A stretch of DNA of 52,963 nucleotides from assembly GCF_000787835.1 (NCBI RefSeq), contig NZ_BBPP01000052.1, positions 1-52,963 on the forward strand, in the 5' to 3' direction. The position numbers were made by a program, and so were the translations under genes. Below are positions 17,284-26,169 of this stretch, piece by piece. Positions within the stretch are counted from its first letter, which is position 1, and each line of letters starts with the position of its first letter. Below the pieces are notes generated by a model. That model was not told the origin of the DNA. It did not search any database and worked only from the letters and a program-made list of their open reading frames with translations. The stretch comes from Streptacidiphilus melanogenes (GTDB taxonomy: Bacteria; Actinomycetota; Actinomycetes; Streptomycetales; Streptomycetaceae).

Positions 17284-17378
17284 GGGCCTGTTCCGTGCGG
17301 CCCGTTCCGGGGCGGCCCGCGCTCGGGGGCCGGGAACAGGCGGGCCGCGCTCGGGCGGGCCGGGAACAGGCCGGCCGC
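17284..17378. repeat. Tandem GGGCCGGGAACAGG repeats with an inverted copy
   Basis: Two imperfect copies of about 29 bases lie head to tail (17321-17348 and 17349-17378), each carrying GGGCCGGGAACAGG. An inverted GGCCTGTTCC lies at about 17285. They sit between the divergent MMPL transporter (starts 17186) and VOC gene (starts 17419), so they could be an operator or a mutational tandem duplication. Confidence 0.45.
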
Positions 17379-17418
17379 GCATGAGGCGCGGCGGATGCGC
17401 AGGCGGGACACTGGCGGC

Positions 17419-17949
17419 ATGAACGCCCCCGATCCCGCGACCGTCGCCGCCAGAGCCGCCGAGCGCGAGCGGCTGCGCGCCGCCCATCTGCGCCCGCTCG
17501 GGCGACGTCCCGCCTCCTCCGCGCGCGGCATCCACCACACGGCGCTGATCAGCAGCGACGTGGAACGGACCATCCGCTTCTACCAGGACCTCCTGGAGTT
17601 TCCCCTCACCGAACTGATCGAAAACCGCGACTACCCGGGGTCCTCGCACTTCTTCTTCGACCTCGGCAACGAGAACCTGCTCGCCTTCTTCGACTTTCCG
17701 GGCCTGGACGTGGGCCCCTACGCCGAGGTGCTGGGCGGGCTGCACCACATCGCCATCTCGGTGGAGCCCGAACGCTGGCGACGACTGCGGCAGCGGGTCG
17801 CCGACGCGGGCGTCGCCCACGAGGTGCACAGCGACGTCTCGCTCTACTTCCGCGACCCCGACGGCGCCCGCATCGAACTGATCGCGGACCCGCTGGGCGA
17901 GATGTACGGCAGCGAGATCCTCGAACCGCGACCGACCGGGGCCGGCTGA
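17419..17949 (+). CDS. VOC-family protein, glyoxalase/dioxygenase type
   Basis: 176 aa from ATG 17419. A basic N-terminal extension of about 35 residues precedes the VOC fold, which opens with GIHHTALISSDVERTIRFYQ. It continues with LLEFPLTELIEN, HHIAISVE and the closing YFRDPDGARIELIADP. H39 or H40, a mid-chain histidine and the final glutamate are the likely metal ligands. It may act on a small aromatic or electrophilic substrate. Neighbours give no pathway. It is divergent from the MMPL transporter. Confidence 0.88.
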   Translation: MNAPDPATVAARAAERERLRAAHLRPLGRRPASSARGIHHTALISSDVERTIRFYQDLLEFPLTELIENRDYPGSSHFFFDLGNENLLAFFDFPGLDVGPYAEVLGGLHHIAISVEPERWRRLRQRVADAGVAHEVHSDVSLYFRDPDGARIELIADPLGEMYGSEILEPRPTGAG

Positions 17950-17998
17950 GCGGCCCCGTCGAGTTGTTCGCCCGGGTGGGCGGGGTCAGGCTGATCTC

Positions 17999-20200
17999 AT
18001 GGAGCCCGGGAGCCGAGAGCAGGCGGCCGGGGTGACCGGACGACCCCGCGCCGGCGAGATCGGGGCCGACCCGCTGCCCGGCATGTTCGCCCACGCTCCG
18101 GTGATCTTCGCCGCGCTCGGCGGGCCCACCCATCTGGTCGAGGGAGCCAACCAGGCGTTCTACGAGACGGTCGGCGTCGGCCGGGCCCGGGACGTGCTCG
18201 GCCGGCCGGTCGCGGAGGTCGTGCCCGAGCTGGTGCACCAGGGCCTGCTGCCCATGCTCGACTCCGTCTACCTGCGGGGCGAGCCGGTCGTCGCGCGCAC
18301 GGCCGGCGTGCTGCTGGGGCCGGTCGGCAGGAGCCGCCTGCGGTACTTCGACTTCAGCTTCGAGCCGCGGCGGGACCGCGGCGGACGGGTCCGGGGCGTG
18401 GCCTTCCTGGCCGTGGACGTGACGCGGCAGCGCGCGGCCCACAAGCTGGCCGCCGAGCAGCAGGCGCTGCTGGAGCAGATCGCCCGCAACGCGCCGCTCG
18501 CCGAGGTGCTGGACGGCATGTGCCGGGCGATCGAGAAGCTCTCCCCCAAGGTGCTCAGCTCCGTGCTGCTGCTCGACGAGACCGGGACCAGACTGCTGCA
18601 CGGCGCCGCCCCGAGCCTGCCCGAGTTCTACAACGAGGCCATCGACGGTTGCCCGATCGGCCCCCACGAGGGTTCCTGCGGCACCGCCGCCTTCCGCCGC
18701 GAGATGGTCGTGGTCAACGACATCGCCACCGACCCGCTCTGGGCCGACTACCGGGAGCTGGCCAACCGGGCGGGGCTCGGCGCCTGCTGGTCGTCGCCGA
18801 TCATCTCCAACGCGGGCGACCTGCTCGGCACCTTCGCCATGTACCACCGCACGCCGCGGGCCCTGCGCGAGGAGGATCTCGACCTCAGCATCGTCTTCAC
18901 CCGCACCGCGGCGCTCGCGATCGAACGCCACCGCACCGAGGCCGCGCGGCAGCAGGCGCACGAGCGCGAACACGCGCTCAGCTCCGACCTGGAGTTCGTC
19001 CTTCGGACCAGCACCGCGGTCAGCGAGGAGGCGTCCTACCCGCAGAACCTCCAGCGGCTGGCGCGGCTCGCGGTGCCGGCTCTCGGGCCGGTCTGCGTGA
19101 TCGACGTGCTGGAGTCCGGCCGCGTCCGGCGGGTGGCGGTGGCCGTCGCCCCCGAGCTCCCCCAGCGGGTGGAGGCGCTGCTGGCGGCCGAGGCGTCGGC
19201 CCACGCGGAGAACGGACCGGTCGGCCGGGTGCTGGCGACAGGCCGGAGCGAGATCGGTCATACCGCCCCGGGCGGCGCGTGGCAGGAGCTCGGTCTCGAC
19301 ATCAGCGGCCAGGTCTGCGTCCCGCTGACCGCGCGGGGACGCACCTTCGGCGCGCTGACCCTGATCTCGACCGTGGACCGGCCGCTGGGCGCCCGCGCGA
19401 TCGCCCTCGCCGAGGAGCTCGCCCGCACCGCCGCGGCCGGCGCGGAGACCACCCGCCAGCACGCCCAGCGGGCCCGGCTCGCGCACGACCTCCAGGCGGG
19501 CCTGCTGCTCGCCGCACTGCCCGAGGTCCCCGGCGCGCGGCTGGCCGCCTCCTACCGGCCGGCGGGCGAGGGCCTGGACATCGGCGGCGACTTCTACGAC
19601 GTCTTCGCACTCCCCGGGGACTGGTGGGGGCTCGTCATCGGCGACGTCTGCGGGCGCGGCGCCTACGCGGCGACCACGACGGCCCTGGTCCGCAACACCG
19701 CCCGCGCGGTCGCGCCGCTGCTGCCGACGCCGGGGGCGGTCGCGGAGGCGGTCAACGAGGCGCTGCTGGCCCGGCCGGACAGCGACGAGAGCTTCGTGAC
19801 CCTGATCTACGCCGAACTGCGCCGGGTGCGCGACGGCATCGCCGTGAGCATGGTCCGGGCCGGCCACCCACCGCCGCTGCTGCACCGGGCCGACGGCACC
19901 GTGACCACCCCCAGCCCGGCCGGCGAACTCCTGGGGGTCTCCCCCGACCTCGAGCTGACGATGGAGTCCTTCACCATGCGCAGCGGCGACCACCTCGTCC
20001 TGGTGACCGACGGCATCCTGGAGGCCCGCGACCCGGCCGGCACCCTCTTCGGCGAGGACCGCCTCGTCTCCTCCCTCCGCCCGACCGCGGGCACCACGGA
20101 CGCCGACCAGGTCCTCGACGCCATCACCGCGGCCGTCGACGGCTTTGCGGGCGGCCTCACCGACGACGACCAGGCCGCCCTGGTCCTGGTCGCCGAGTAG
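17999..20200 (+). CDS. PAS-GAF-GAF SpoIIE/RsbU-type PP2C phosphatase
   Basis: 733 aa from ATG 17999. Signal-linked serine phosphatase of the kind that dephosphorylates anti-anti-sigma factors. An N-terminal PAS region (about 25-145) contains GANQAFYETVG. A GAF domain (about 150-315) contains CGTAAFRREMVVVNDIATDP, then a second degenerate GAF region follows (about 325-480). The PP2C domain starts at about 495 with HDLQAGLLL and carries GGDFYDVF, GDVCGRGAYAA, RAGHPPPLL and LVTDGILEARD, including the metal-binding aspartates. There is no C-terminal ATPase domain, so it is not a combined kinase/phosphatase. It stops 46 bases before the convergent malic enzyme gene. Confidence 0.92.
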   Translation: MEPGSREQAAGVTGRPRAGEIGADPLPGMFAHAPVIFAALGGPTHLVEGANQAFYETVGVGRARDVLGRPVAEVVPELVHQGLLPMLDSVYLRGEPVVARTAGVLLGPVGRSRLRYFDFSFEPRRDRGGRVRGVAFLAVDVTRQRAAHKLAAEQQALLEQIARNAPLAEVLDGMCRAIEKLSPKVLSSVLLLDETGTRLLHGAAPSLPEFYNEAIDGCPIGPHEGSCGTAAFRREMVVVNDIATDPLWADYRELANRAGLGACWSSPIISNAGDLLGTFAMYHRTPRALREEDLDLSIVFTRTAALAIERHRTEAARQQAHEREHALSSDLEFVLRTSTAVSEEASYPQNLQRLARLAVPALGPVCVIDVLESGRVRRVAVAVAPELPQRVEALLAAEASAHAENGPVGRVLATGRSEIGHTAPGGAWQELGLDISGQVCVPLTARGRTFGALTLISTVDRPLGARAIALAEELARTAAAGAETTRQHAQRARLAHDLQAGLLLAALPEVPGARLAASYRPAGEGLDIGGDFYDVFALPGDWWGLVIGDVCGRGAYAATTTALVRNTARAVAPLLPTPGAVAEAVNEALLARPDSDESFVTLIYAELRRVRDGIAVSMVRAGHPPPLLHRADGTVTTPSPAGELLGVSPDLELTMESFTMRSGDHLVLVTDGILEARDPAGTLFGEDRLVSSLRPTAGTTDADQVLDAITAAVDGFAGGLTDDDQAALVLVAE

Positions 20201-20219
20201 CCGGGGCCGAGTAGCCGGG
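20192..20219. repeat. Exact 14-bp tandem duplication across a stop codon
   Basis: GCCGAGTAGCCGGG occurs twice head to tail (20192-20205 and 20206-20219). The first copy contains the phosphatase stop codon TAG. It is probably a small replication-slippage event. Confidence 0.7.
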
Positions 20220-20246
20220 GCCGGGCGGCCCGGGCTCACCGGTTCG

Positions 20247-21959
20247 TCAGACCGCGGCGACCGGGGCGTAGGACGGTTGCCACATGGCGGCGCGGATGCG
20301 GGATTCGAGGTCGGCGTCGAGGGTGGTGCGGGCGACGCCGTCGTGGTGGGCGGCGCGGGCGACGGCGGCGGCGACCGCGACGGAGGTCTCCCGGAGGTGG
20401 CGGGTCGGGGGGAGGATCGGGGAGCCGGGGGTGCTCGAGGGGACCTGACCGGCCACGGCGAGGGCGGCGGCGCTGAGCATGCCGTCGGTGATCCGGGTGG
20501 CCCGGACCACTATGGCGCCGAGGCCGAGGCCGGGGAAGACGAGGGCGTTGTTGGCCTGGCCGATCTCGTACGTCACGCCCGCGTGCTCGACCGGGCCGAA
20601 CGGGCTGCCGGTGGCCACCAGCGCGCGACCGTCGGTCCAGGCGAGCAGGTCGCCCGGGGTCGCCTCGGCGAGCCGGGTCGGGTTGGACATCGGCAGGATG
20701 ATGGGTCGGGCGGCGTCCGCAGCCATGTCGCGGACGATCGCCTCGGTGAAGGAGCCGCCCTGGCCCGAGGTGCCGACGAGGATGGTCGGCCGGCAGCGGT
20801 GCACGACCTCGGCCAGGGTGATCCCGGCCGAGCCCGCGCCGCGGACCCAGCCGGCGACCTCCGCGGCGGAGCGGGCGTAGGGACGCTGGAAGTCGCGCAG
20901 GTCGGTCATGTCGTCGGTGAGCAGCCCGTAGCGGTCGACGCACCAGATCCGGCGGGCGGCCTCCTCGCGGTCGACGCCGTCGGCCACCAGGGCGTCACGG
21001 AGCTGGTCCGCGACCCCGATACCGGCGGTTCCGGCCCCGAACACGACGGCCCGGTGCTCCCGCAGCGGGGTGCCGCTGGCCCGCACGCCGGACAGCACGG
21101 CGGCCAGGTTGACCGCGCCGGTGCCCTGGACGTCGTCGTTGAAGGTGAGATGGCCGTCCCGGTAGCGCGTAAGGATCCGGCGGGCGTTGCCCGTGCCGAA
21201 GTCCTCCCAGTGCAGGAGCGCCGCGGGGAAGAGCCGTGCCGCGGTCTCGACGTAGCAGTGCAGGAAGGCGTCGTAGGTCGCCGCGTCGACCCTGGGGTGA
21301 CGGTTGCCCAGGTAGAGCGGGTCGTCGAGCAGTTCCTGGCGGTTGGTGCCGACGTCCAGCACCACGGCGAGGGTGCGGGCCGGATCGATCCCGGCGGCCG
21401 CGGTGTAGACGGCGAGCTTGCCCACCGAGATGCTGATGCCGCCGACGCCCCAGTCGCCGATGCCCAGGATCGCCTCCCCGTCCGTCGCGACGATCAGGTC
21501 CACGTCGTCCGGGCCGAGGCCGCTCGCGCGCAGGGAGCGCTCGACGTCCTGCGGCGCGTCCACGGAGAGGAAGAGACCGCGCGGGCGCCGGTAGTCGTGG
21601 CTGTAGTGCTCGATCGCGGTGCCGATGGTCGGCGTGTAGACGATCGGCAGCATCTCCTCCAGGTGCTCGCTGACCAGCCGGTAGAACAGCACCTCGTTGC
21701 GGTCGTGCAGCGCGGTCAGGTTCAGGTGCTTGGCCAGGTCGTCGGGCTGGGCGAGGTACTGCCGGTACGCGCGCGAGCTCTGCTGCTCGATCGTGAGCAC
21801 GGTGGGCGGGATGAGGCCGACCAGACCGAGGCTGTCCCGCTCGTCCGGCGGGAAGGCCGTGCCCTTGTTCAGCCGCGGATCGGTGAGCAGCGCCCGGCCG
21901 CGGAGGACCGTCTCCCAGCGCTGATCCTGCGGGTTCCACCTCGTCGGCTGCACTGTCAT
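20247..21959 (-). CDS. NAD-dependent malic enzyme
   Basis: Oxidatively decarboxylates malate to pyruvate in the cytoplasm, linking the citric acid cycle to pyruvate. 570 aa from ATG 21959, which follows AGGAACGG. The full-length type resembles E. coli SfcA/MaeA rather than the short bacterial form. The N-terminal region has LNKGTAFPPDERD, the malic-enzyme segment has VYTPTIGTAIEHYSHDYRRP, RGLFLSVD and the catalytic-region VATDGEAILGIGDWG. FNDDVQGTGAV precedes the Rossmann motif FGAGTAGIGVA. Cofactor preference for NAD is inferred from the family type. It stands alone, with no obvious operon. Confidence 0.93.
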   Translation of the reverse strand: MTVQPTRWNPQDQRWETVLRGRALLTDPRLNKGTAFPPDERDSLGLVGLIPPTVLTIEQQSSRAYRQYLAQPDDLAKHLNLTALHDRNEVLFYRLVSEHLEEMLPIVYTPTIGTAIEHYSHDYRRPRGLFLSVDAPQDVERSLRASGLGPDDVDLIVATDGEAILGIGDWGVGGISISVGKLAVYTAAAGIDPARTLAVVLDVGTNRQELLDDPLYLGNRHPRVDAATYDAFLHCYVETAARLFPAALLHWEDFGTGNARRILTRYRDGHLTFNDDVQGTGAVNLAAVLSGVRASGTPLREHRAVVFGAGTAGIGVADQLRDALVADGVDREEAARRIWCVDRYGLLTDDMTDLRDFQRPYARSAAEVAGWVRGAGSAGITLAEVVHRCRPTILVGTSGQGGSFTEAIVRDMAADAARPIILPMSNPTRLAEATPGDLLAWTDGRALVATGSPFGPVEHAGVTYEIGQANNALVFPGLGLGAIVVRATRITDGMLSAAALAVAGQVPSSTPGSPILPPTRHLRETSVAVAAAVARAAHHDGVARTTLDADLESRIRAAMWQPSYAPVAAV

Positions 21960-22072
21960 CCCCGTCCGTTCCTGGTCGCAGGCGCACTCATCGTCTCCGC
22001 GCCCGCGGCGCCGGGCAATCCGGGACGGGCCACCCGGGGCGCCGCGCGGCCCTCCTGCGGTGAAGGCCGCGG

Positions 22073-22813
22073 TCAGTCGGTCTCCTTGACGGCGTGCAGC
22101 ATGGTGACGCCCAGCCACGGGCCGCTGTACCAGTACCGCGGGCCGAGGTCACGCAGCGTGCCGTGCCCCAGATGGGCGGCGTACTGCCGGGCCATGGGCC
22201 AGAAGTCGGCCACGAGCAGCTGCCCGCCCGGACGCAGCACGCGCACGGCCTCGTCCAGCGCCCGCAGGCGTCGCTCGCGCGAGGGGATGTTGTGGATGGC
22301 CAGCGCGCTCGTCACCACGTCGAAGGAGCCGTCCGCGAACGGCAGGTCCGTCATGTCGGCGGTGCGGACCTCGACCCGGTCGAGGACTCCGGCCGCGGCG
22401 GCGTTGGCGAGCGTGGCCTCGGGGCGGTTGCCGCTCTGGTCCGTGCCGGACCACAGGTCCACGCCGACGGCGCGGCCCGACGGCAGGTGCGCGGCCGCCT
22501 GGACCAGCACCGCGCCGCGACCGCAGCCGAGGTCCAGCAGCCGCTCGTCGCCGCTCAGCCCGGCCCGGTCCAGCTCCTGCTCCCAGACGCGCAGCTTGCC
22601 GCGCAGCGTGGTGTGCAGGTAGACGCCGGTGCCGGCGAGCAGCACCGTTCCCAGGGCGGCGGCCGCCGTGCTCCCGCGCCGCCACCGTCGTGCGGTCAGC
22701 CCGCACGCGGCGCCGGCCAGGCCGAGCGCGGCCGGGAAGGCCGGGGCGTCGACGCCGTACCGCAGGCGGTCACGGTGTGCGGGCGGGGCGGTGTTCGCGC
22801 TGGTCGAAGTCAT
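22073..22813 (-). CDS. Membrane-anchored class I SAM methyltransferase
   Basis: 246 aa from ATG 22813. Two hydrophobic N-terminal stretches (about residues 24-40 and 49-66) suggest membrane anchoring, followed by a methyltransferase domain. Motif I is LLDLGCGRGAVLV, with VGVDLW as the acidic end of beta2. DMTDLPFADGSFDVV and LRPGGQLLVADFW follow. The combination resembles UbiE/Coq5-like small-molecule or lipid methyltransferases, but the substrate is unknown. The anchored arrangement suggests a hydrophobic substrate. Confidence 0.87.
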   Translation of the reverse strand: MTSTSANTAPPAHRDRLRYGVDAPAFPAALGLAGAACGLTARRWRRGSTAAAALGTVLLAGTGVYLHTTLRGKLRVWEQELDRAGLSGDERLLDLGCGRGAVLVQAAAHLPSGRAVGVDLWSGTDQSGNRPEATLANAAAAGVLDRVEVRTADMTDLPFADGSFDVVTSALAIHNIPSRERRLRALDEAVRVLRPGGQLLVADFWPMARQYAAHLGHGTLRDLGPRYWYSGPWLGVTMLHAVKETD

Positions 22814-22879
22814 GCCCGCAGTGTCGTCGACGCGTCGGTCCGGCGTCTTGGACGAATGTTCCCCGGATCCGACGAGCGG

Positions 22880-23746
22880 TCACCCGGCCGCCAGATACCG
22901 CGGCGCGGCCCACGCGACGTCGTCGACCGCGAGCCAGGGTGCGGCCGCGACGGCCGTGGGGGTCGTTCCGGTGAAGGCCTTCACGTCGCGGTGGAGGTGG
23001 GACTGGTCGGCGTAGCCGCTCTCCGCCGCGACCAGCGCGGCGCTGTCCCTGGCGGCGAGACGGTGGGCCACGTGGTCGAAGCGGACGAGCTGGGCCGCGC
23101 GCTTGGGCGTGAGGCCGATCTGGGAGCGGAAGCGCGACCACAGGCGCTTGCGGCTCCAGCCGACCTCCTGCGCCAGCGCGTCGACCCGGACCGCTCCCCG
23201 CGCGCTCACCGTCTGCCGCCAGACGTGGGCGACTTCCGGATCGACCGCACGCCCCGCGGCGTAGCGGCGGGCGACCGCGGCCTCGGCGATCGCGAACCGC
23301 TCGTCCCAGGTCCTGGCGGTGCGCAGCCGCTCCTGGACGCGCGCGGCGTCGCGTCCCCAGAGGTCGTCGAACGGCACCACGGTTCCGCCGGTCTCCCCCG
23401 CCGCCGCGCCCAGCACCGCGTGCGCGACCGGCGGCGACAGCCGGACCTGGAGGCACGCCACGGCGCTGCCGCTCCCGCGCACCCCGCCGGGATCGAGACC
23501 GACCACGACGCTGCCGTGCGCCCGTCGGCCCCCGTCGTCGCCGACGGCGAGCGGGCCGTCGCCGAGGTCGAGGGCCAGGGTGACGGCCGGGTAGGGGACC
23601 ACGCCGAGATCGACGGGCTCCGCGGTGCGGGCGCTGAACCCCGCCATGTCGACGCCCGGGACCGGGCAAGGGCGCCGGGACGGGGTCGCGACTTCCCACA
23701 ACGCGGCTGCGTCGCGGGCCGATTGGAGCGACTGGACCGATCGCAT
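22880..23746 (-). CDS. AraC-family transcriptional regulator
   Basis: 288 aa from ATG 23746. The N-terminal sensing half (about 1-175) is poorly conserved. The C-terminal double HTH (about 190-280) contains VDALAQEVGWSRKRLWSRF and AAESGYADQSHLHRDVKAFT, the classical AraC pair. GLTPKRAAQLVRFD links the two. The N-terminal half has the layout of DUF6597-like AraC regulators. It stands on the same strand as the methyltransferase gene but 66 bases upstream, so co-transcription is possible. Confidence 0.9.
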   Translation of the reverse strand: MRSVQSLQSARDAAALWEVATPSRRPCPVPGVDMAGFSARTAEPVDLGVVPYPAVTLALDLGDGPLAVGDDGGRRAHGSVVVGLDPGGVRGSGSAVACLQVRLSPPVAHAVLGAAAGETGGTVVPFDDLWGRDAARVQERLRTARTWDERFAIAEAAVARRYAAGRAVDPEVAHVWRQTVSARGAVRVDALAQEVGWSRKRLWSRFRSQIGLTPKRAAQLVRFDHVAHRLAARDSAALVAAESGYADQSHLHRDVKAFTGTTPTAVAAAPWLAVDDVAWAAPRYLAAG

Positions 23747-23916
23747 GCCGCCCAGGTTAGGGCTTGTCCGCGGAACGCGTGGACCGTGGCACCTGCGGCT
23801 GCGCCGCGCGGGCCACGGGCGACATTCGTCCGAGACGCGACGCCCGGGCCGCGTCGACGCCGGCACCGCCCGCACGCTCCGCGAACTGAGGCGCACTCCG
23901 CGCTCACCGCCTCGCG

Positions 23917-24846
23917 TCAGGCGTCGGCGAGCGCGGACCGGTACCACGGGGCCGCCTGCGCGAAGGCGGACTCGAACCCGGGACCGGGGGTGAGGCGCAG
24001 GTCGCGCCAGAGTGGGGCGCTGTCGAACCAGTGGTCGGTGCGCAGCATGTCGAGGGCGTGCCGGGAACCGGGGTCGTCGGCCAGCATTCCGCAGGCCTGG
24101 TCCACGGTCATCTCGTACGGCGGCCAGGTGAGTTCGGACAGGTCGGCGACGGCGCGCAGCAGGGTCGCCGCGGTGACGGGTGCGGGGTGGGACGCGTGGT
24201 AGGTCGTGGTCGTCAGCCGGATGGCGGGCGCGAGCCCGGCGGCGACGGCGAGGCGGGCGAGCTCCTGCACGGAGACGAGCGAGAGGCAGGCAGACCAGCC
24301 GTCGACGGTGCCGGGCAGGGCCCGCAGCAGCCGGCTCACGCCCGGCACCACCCACGCGTCCCCCGCCCCGTACACGAGGTGCGGGCGCAGCACCAGGCCG
24401 CCGTCGGCGAGGACCGCGTCCTCGGCCGCGGCGCGCGAGGCGGAGGTGGGCGAGGCCGGGTTCCGGGTCAGCTCCGCCGGGGTCGCGCCGCAGAAGGCGC
24501 CCCGGCCGTAGACGGAGGCCGTGCTCACGTAGACGATCCGGGACACCCCGGCGCGGCGCGCCTCGGCGACCAGGTTGCGGGTGCCCTGCGCGTTGACGGA
24601 CTCGTTGTTCTGCGCCGAGCCGCCGATATAGGAGGCGCAGTGCAGCACGACGTCGATCCCCTCGCACACGCCGCGCAGCGAGTCCGGGTCGCGGAGGTCG
24701 GCGCAGACCACCGCGCACGCGGGACCGGTGACGACCGCCGGGCGGCGGTGCGACATGAGTCTGAGGGCCGCGCCCTGCCGCGCGGCCTCCTCGACGACAT
24801 GCCGTCCGAGGAAGCCCGCCGCGCCGGTGATCAGAACGGTGGTCAT
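23917..24846 (-). CDS. NAD-dependent epimerase/dehydratase, butyrolactone-linked
   Basis: 309 aa from ATG 24846 with AGGAGA upstream. Extended short-chain dehydrogenase: nucleotide-binding GAAGFLGRH near the start (TGAAGFLG), an acidic residue in the adenosine-selecting loop (CADLRDPDSL), VYVSTASVYG with the catalytic Ser, and the later Tyr/Lys region altered (TSASRAAAEDAV lacks the usual YxxxK). It follows the AfsA-type gene by only 26 bases, so both are one leftward operon. Such enzymes are common partners of AfsA homologues and probably reduce or modify the butyrolactone or butenolide precursor. The absence of a clear YxxxK makes the exact reaction uncertain. Confidence 0.85.
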   Translation of the reverse strand: MTTVLITGAAGFLGRHVVEEAARQGAALRLMSHRRPAVVTGPACAVVCADLRDPDSLRGVCEGIDVVLHCASYIGGSAQNNESVNAQGTRNLVAEARRAGVSRIVYVSTASVYGRGAFCGATPAELTRNPASPTSASRAAAEDAVLADGGLVLRPHLVYGAGDAWVVPGVSRLLRALPGTVDGWSACLSLVSVQELARLAVAAGLAPAIRLTTTTYHASHPAPVTAATLLRAVADLSELTWPPYEMTVDQACGMLADDPGSRHALDMLRTDHWFDSAPLWRDLRLTPGPGFESAFAQAAPWYRSALADA

Positions 24847-24872
24847 GCTGTGCTCTCCTGTCGGCAGGGTGG

Positions 24873-25877
24873 TCAGTCGTTCGGGCGGCCGAGCAGCAGG
24901 TCGGCGCGGAAGACCTGCTCGCCGTGCTGGGTGGCGCTCACCCGCACGCGGACGGTGTCGACGCGGTCGGCCCGGGGCGCGGCGCCGGGCTCGATCCTGG
25001 CCTCCAGCCGGCACGGGGCGTCCAGTTCCGCGTAGCGCAGGAACGAGCTCTCCATGCCCAGCAGCACCGCGCCGGGCTGCCGGGTGACGGCCCGGGCGGC
25101 CTGCCGGGCGGCTTCGAGCAGCAGCATGCCGGGCACGTGGTCGACCGGGTGGTCGAAGAAGATCGGGTGGTCGGTGTCGACGCGCAACTCCCAGTGGCCA
25201 ACGGCCCCGGCGGCACCCGCCCCGGCGGCACCGGCCCCGGCGACGGGAGCCGGAGCCGCGGCGAGCAGCACGTCCTGCGGCGTGGCCCGGCCGACCGACG
25301 CGGGGTCGACCGGTACAGGCAGGGGACGTCCGGTGGTGACGGGCCGTCCGGCGCGCATGCGCCGGTGCACGGCGTCGCTGGTGCAGCTGAACCGCGCGCC
25401 GCCGGTGGCGACGGGCCGTCCGGCGCGCAGCACCGTCACCTCGTAGCGCATCGCCGCGATGGTGCGGCCGCGGCGCACGATGTCGCGGCAGACGGTGCGC
25501 AGTTCCACGTCCGTCGGCGTCGGACCGGCCGTGAACGCCGCGGGGGTGGCGGCGAACGACAGGTCCCACATGAGGAACTGGTGGCCGAACGGCACGTGGT
25601 ACTCGGCGTGCGAGAGCAGCAGCCCGGCCTGCCGCACCGACTCGGCCAGGAGCATCGGGTCCTGAAGGCCGAGAGCAGGGGTGAACAGCGCGTGTCTCCT
25701 GGGCCACTGGGCGCGCACGACGAAGGCGTCGCGGTCGCCGTCCGGAGCGGCGCCCCAACCGGTGAGCAACACCTCGGCCACAGAGGCGCGGTGGACGTAT
25801 TCGCGAGGCACGGTCGCGGTGAGCGGCGGCGAGGCCGCGGCGACGTCGTTCCTCCGAGCTTGTGCGAGACCCAGCAC
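24873..25877 (-). CDS. AfsA/ScbA-type gamma-butyrolactone synthase
   Basis: Makes the signalling lactone precursor by condensing a beta-ketoacyl chain from the fatty-acid pathway with dihydroxyacetone phosphate (established for A-factor AfsA). The GTG at 25877 is preferred because GGGAGGGAG lies just upstream; this gives 334 aa. Two AfsA repeats of the hotdog type are visible: PRRHALFTPALGLQDPMLL followed by ESVRQAGLLLSHAEYHVP, and DHPIFFDHPVDHVPGMLLLE followed by AARQAA. An Ala/Gly/Pro linker near residue 215 separates them. The gene is divergent from the response regulator, and element ARE1 overlaps its predicted promoter. Confidence 0.9.
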   Translation of the reverse strand: MLGLAQARRNDVAAASPPLTATVPREYVHRASVAEVLLTGWGAAPDGDRDAFVVRAQWPRRHALFTPALGLQDPMLLAESVRQAGLLLSHAEYHVPFGHQFLMWDLSFAATPAAFTAGPTPTDVELRTVCRDIVRRGRTIAAMRYEVTVLRAGRPVATGGARFSCTSDAVHRRMRAGRPVTTGRPLPVPVDPASVGRATPQDVLLAAAPAPVAGAGAAGAGAAGAVGHWELRVDTDHPIFFDHPVDHVPGMLLLEAARQAARAVTRQPGAVLLGMESSFLRYAELDAPCRLEARIEPGAAPRADRVDTVRVRVSATQHGEQVFRADLLLGRPND

Positions 25878-25915
25878 GTTCGGCTCCCTCCCCAACGGAA
25901 AACCCGTACACGATC

Positions 25916-25940
25916 AACATACAGGCAGGTCTGCATGTTT
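25916..25940. promoter_or_regulatory. ARE1: butyrolactone-receptor operator before the afsA-like gene
   Basis: 25-bp partly palindromic element with core CAGGCAGGTCTGCATGTT, flanked by AACATA on the left and TGTTT on the right. Three close copies occur in this region with consensus CAGRCARGTCTGYNTGKT. This one lies 39-63 bases upstream of the AfsA-like start and overlaps a TATGTT (minus strand) that could be its -10 box. The position and repeat pattern fit an autoregulatory element for the ArpA-type receptor encoded at 26935. Confidence 0.75.
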
Positions 25941-26085
25941 CTGAGCGCCAGGCGTTAAGAATCCGACAGAGATGCCTTGTTTGCGCCCAGATTGCCGCCA
26001 CATTGCGAGCTTGTGAAGCCAACCCCACGCATACTCACGTGGCTTGACGCGCTCTATGTCCGAATCTGACCATTCTGGACCGACG

Positions 26086-26116
26086 TTGACAACCAGACAA
26101 GTCTGCCTGGTACTGT
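26086..26116 (+). promoter_or_regulatory. Promoter of the response regulator with ARE2 in the spacer
   Basis: TTGACA (26086-26091) and TACTGT (26111-26116) are separated by 19 bases. ARE2 (26088-26112) covers the spacer, so a bound receptor should block polymerase. ARE2 shares CAGACAAGTCTGCCTGGT with the other copies. It is about 55 bases upstream of the TTG start. Confidence 0.7.
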
Positions 26117-26169
26117 CCCCCCATGGTCGCTCAACAGTTCGCAGTGGCGCACGGGGAGGGGCAACCCAC

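Noticed and set aside
26044-26169. Upstream ATG start for the response regulator
   Set aside because: It would place the promoter and ARE2 inside the coding region. The TTG at 26170 has a far better ribosome site.
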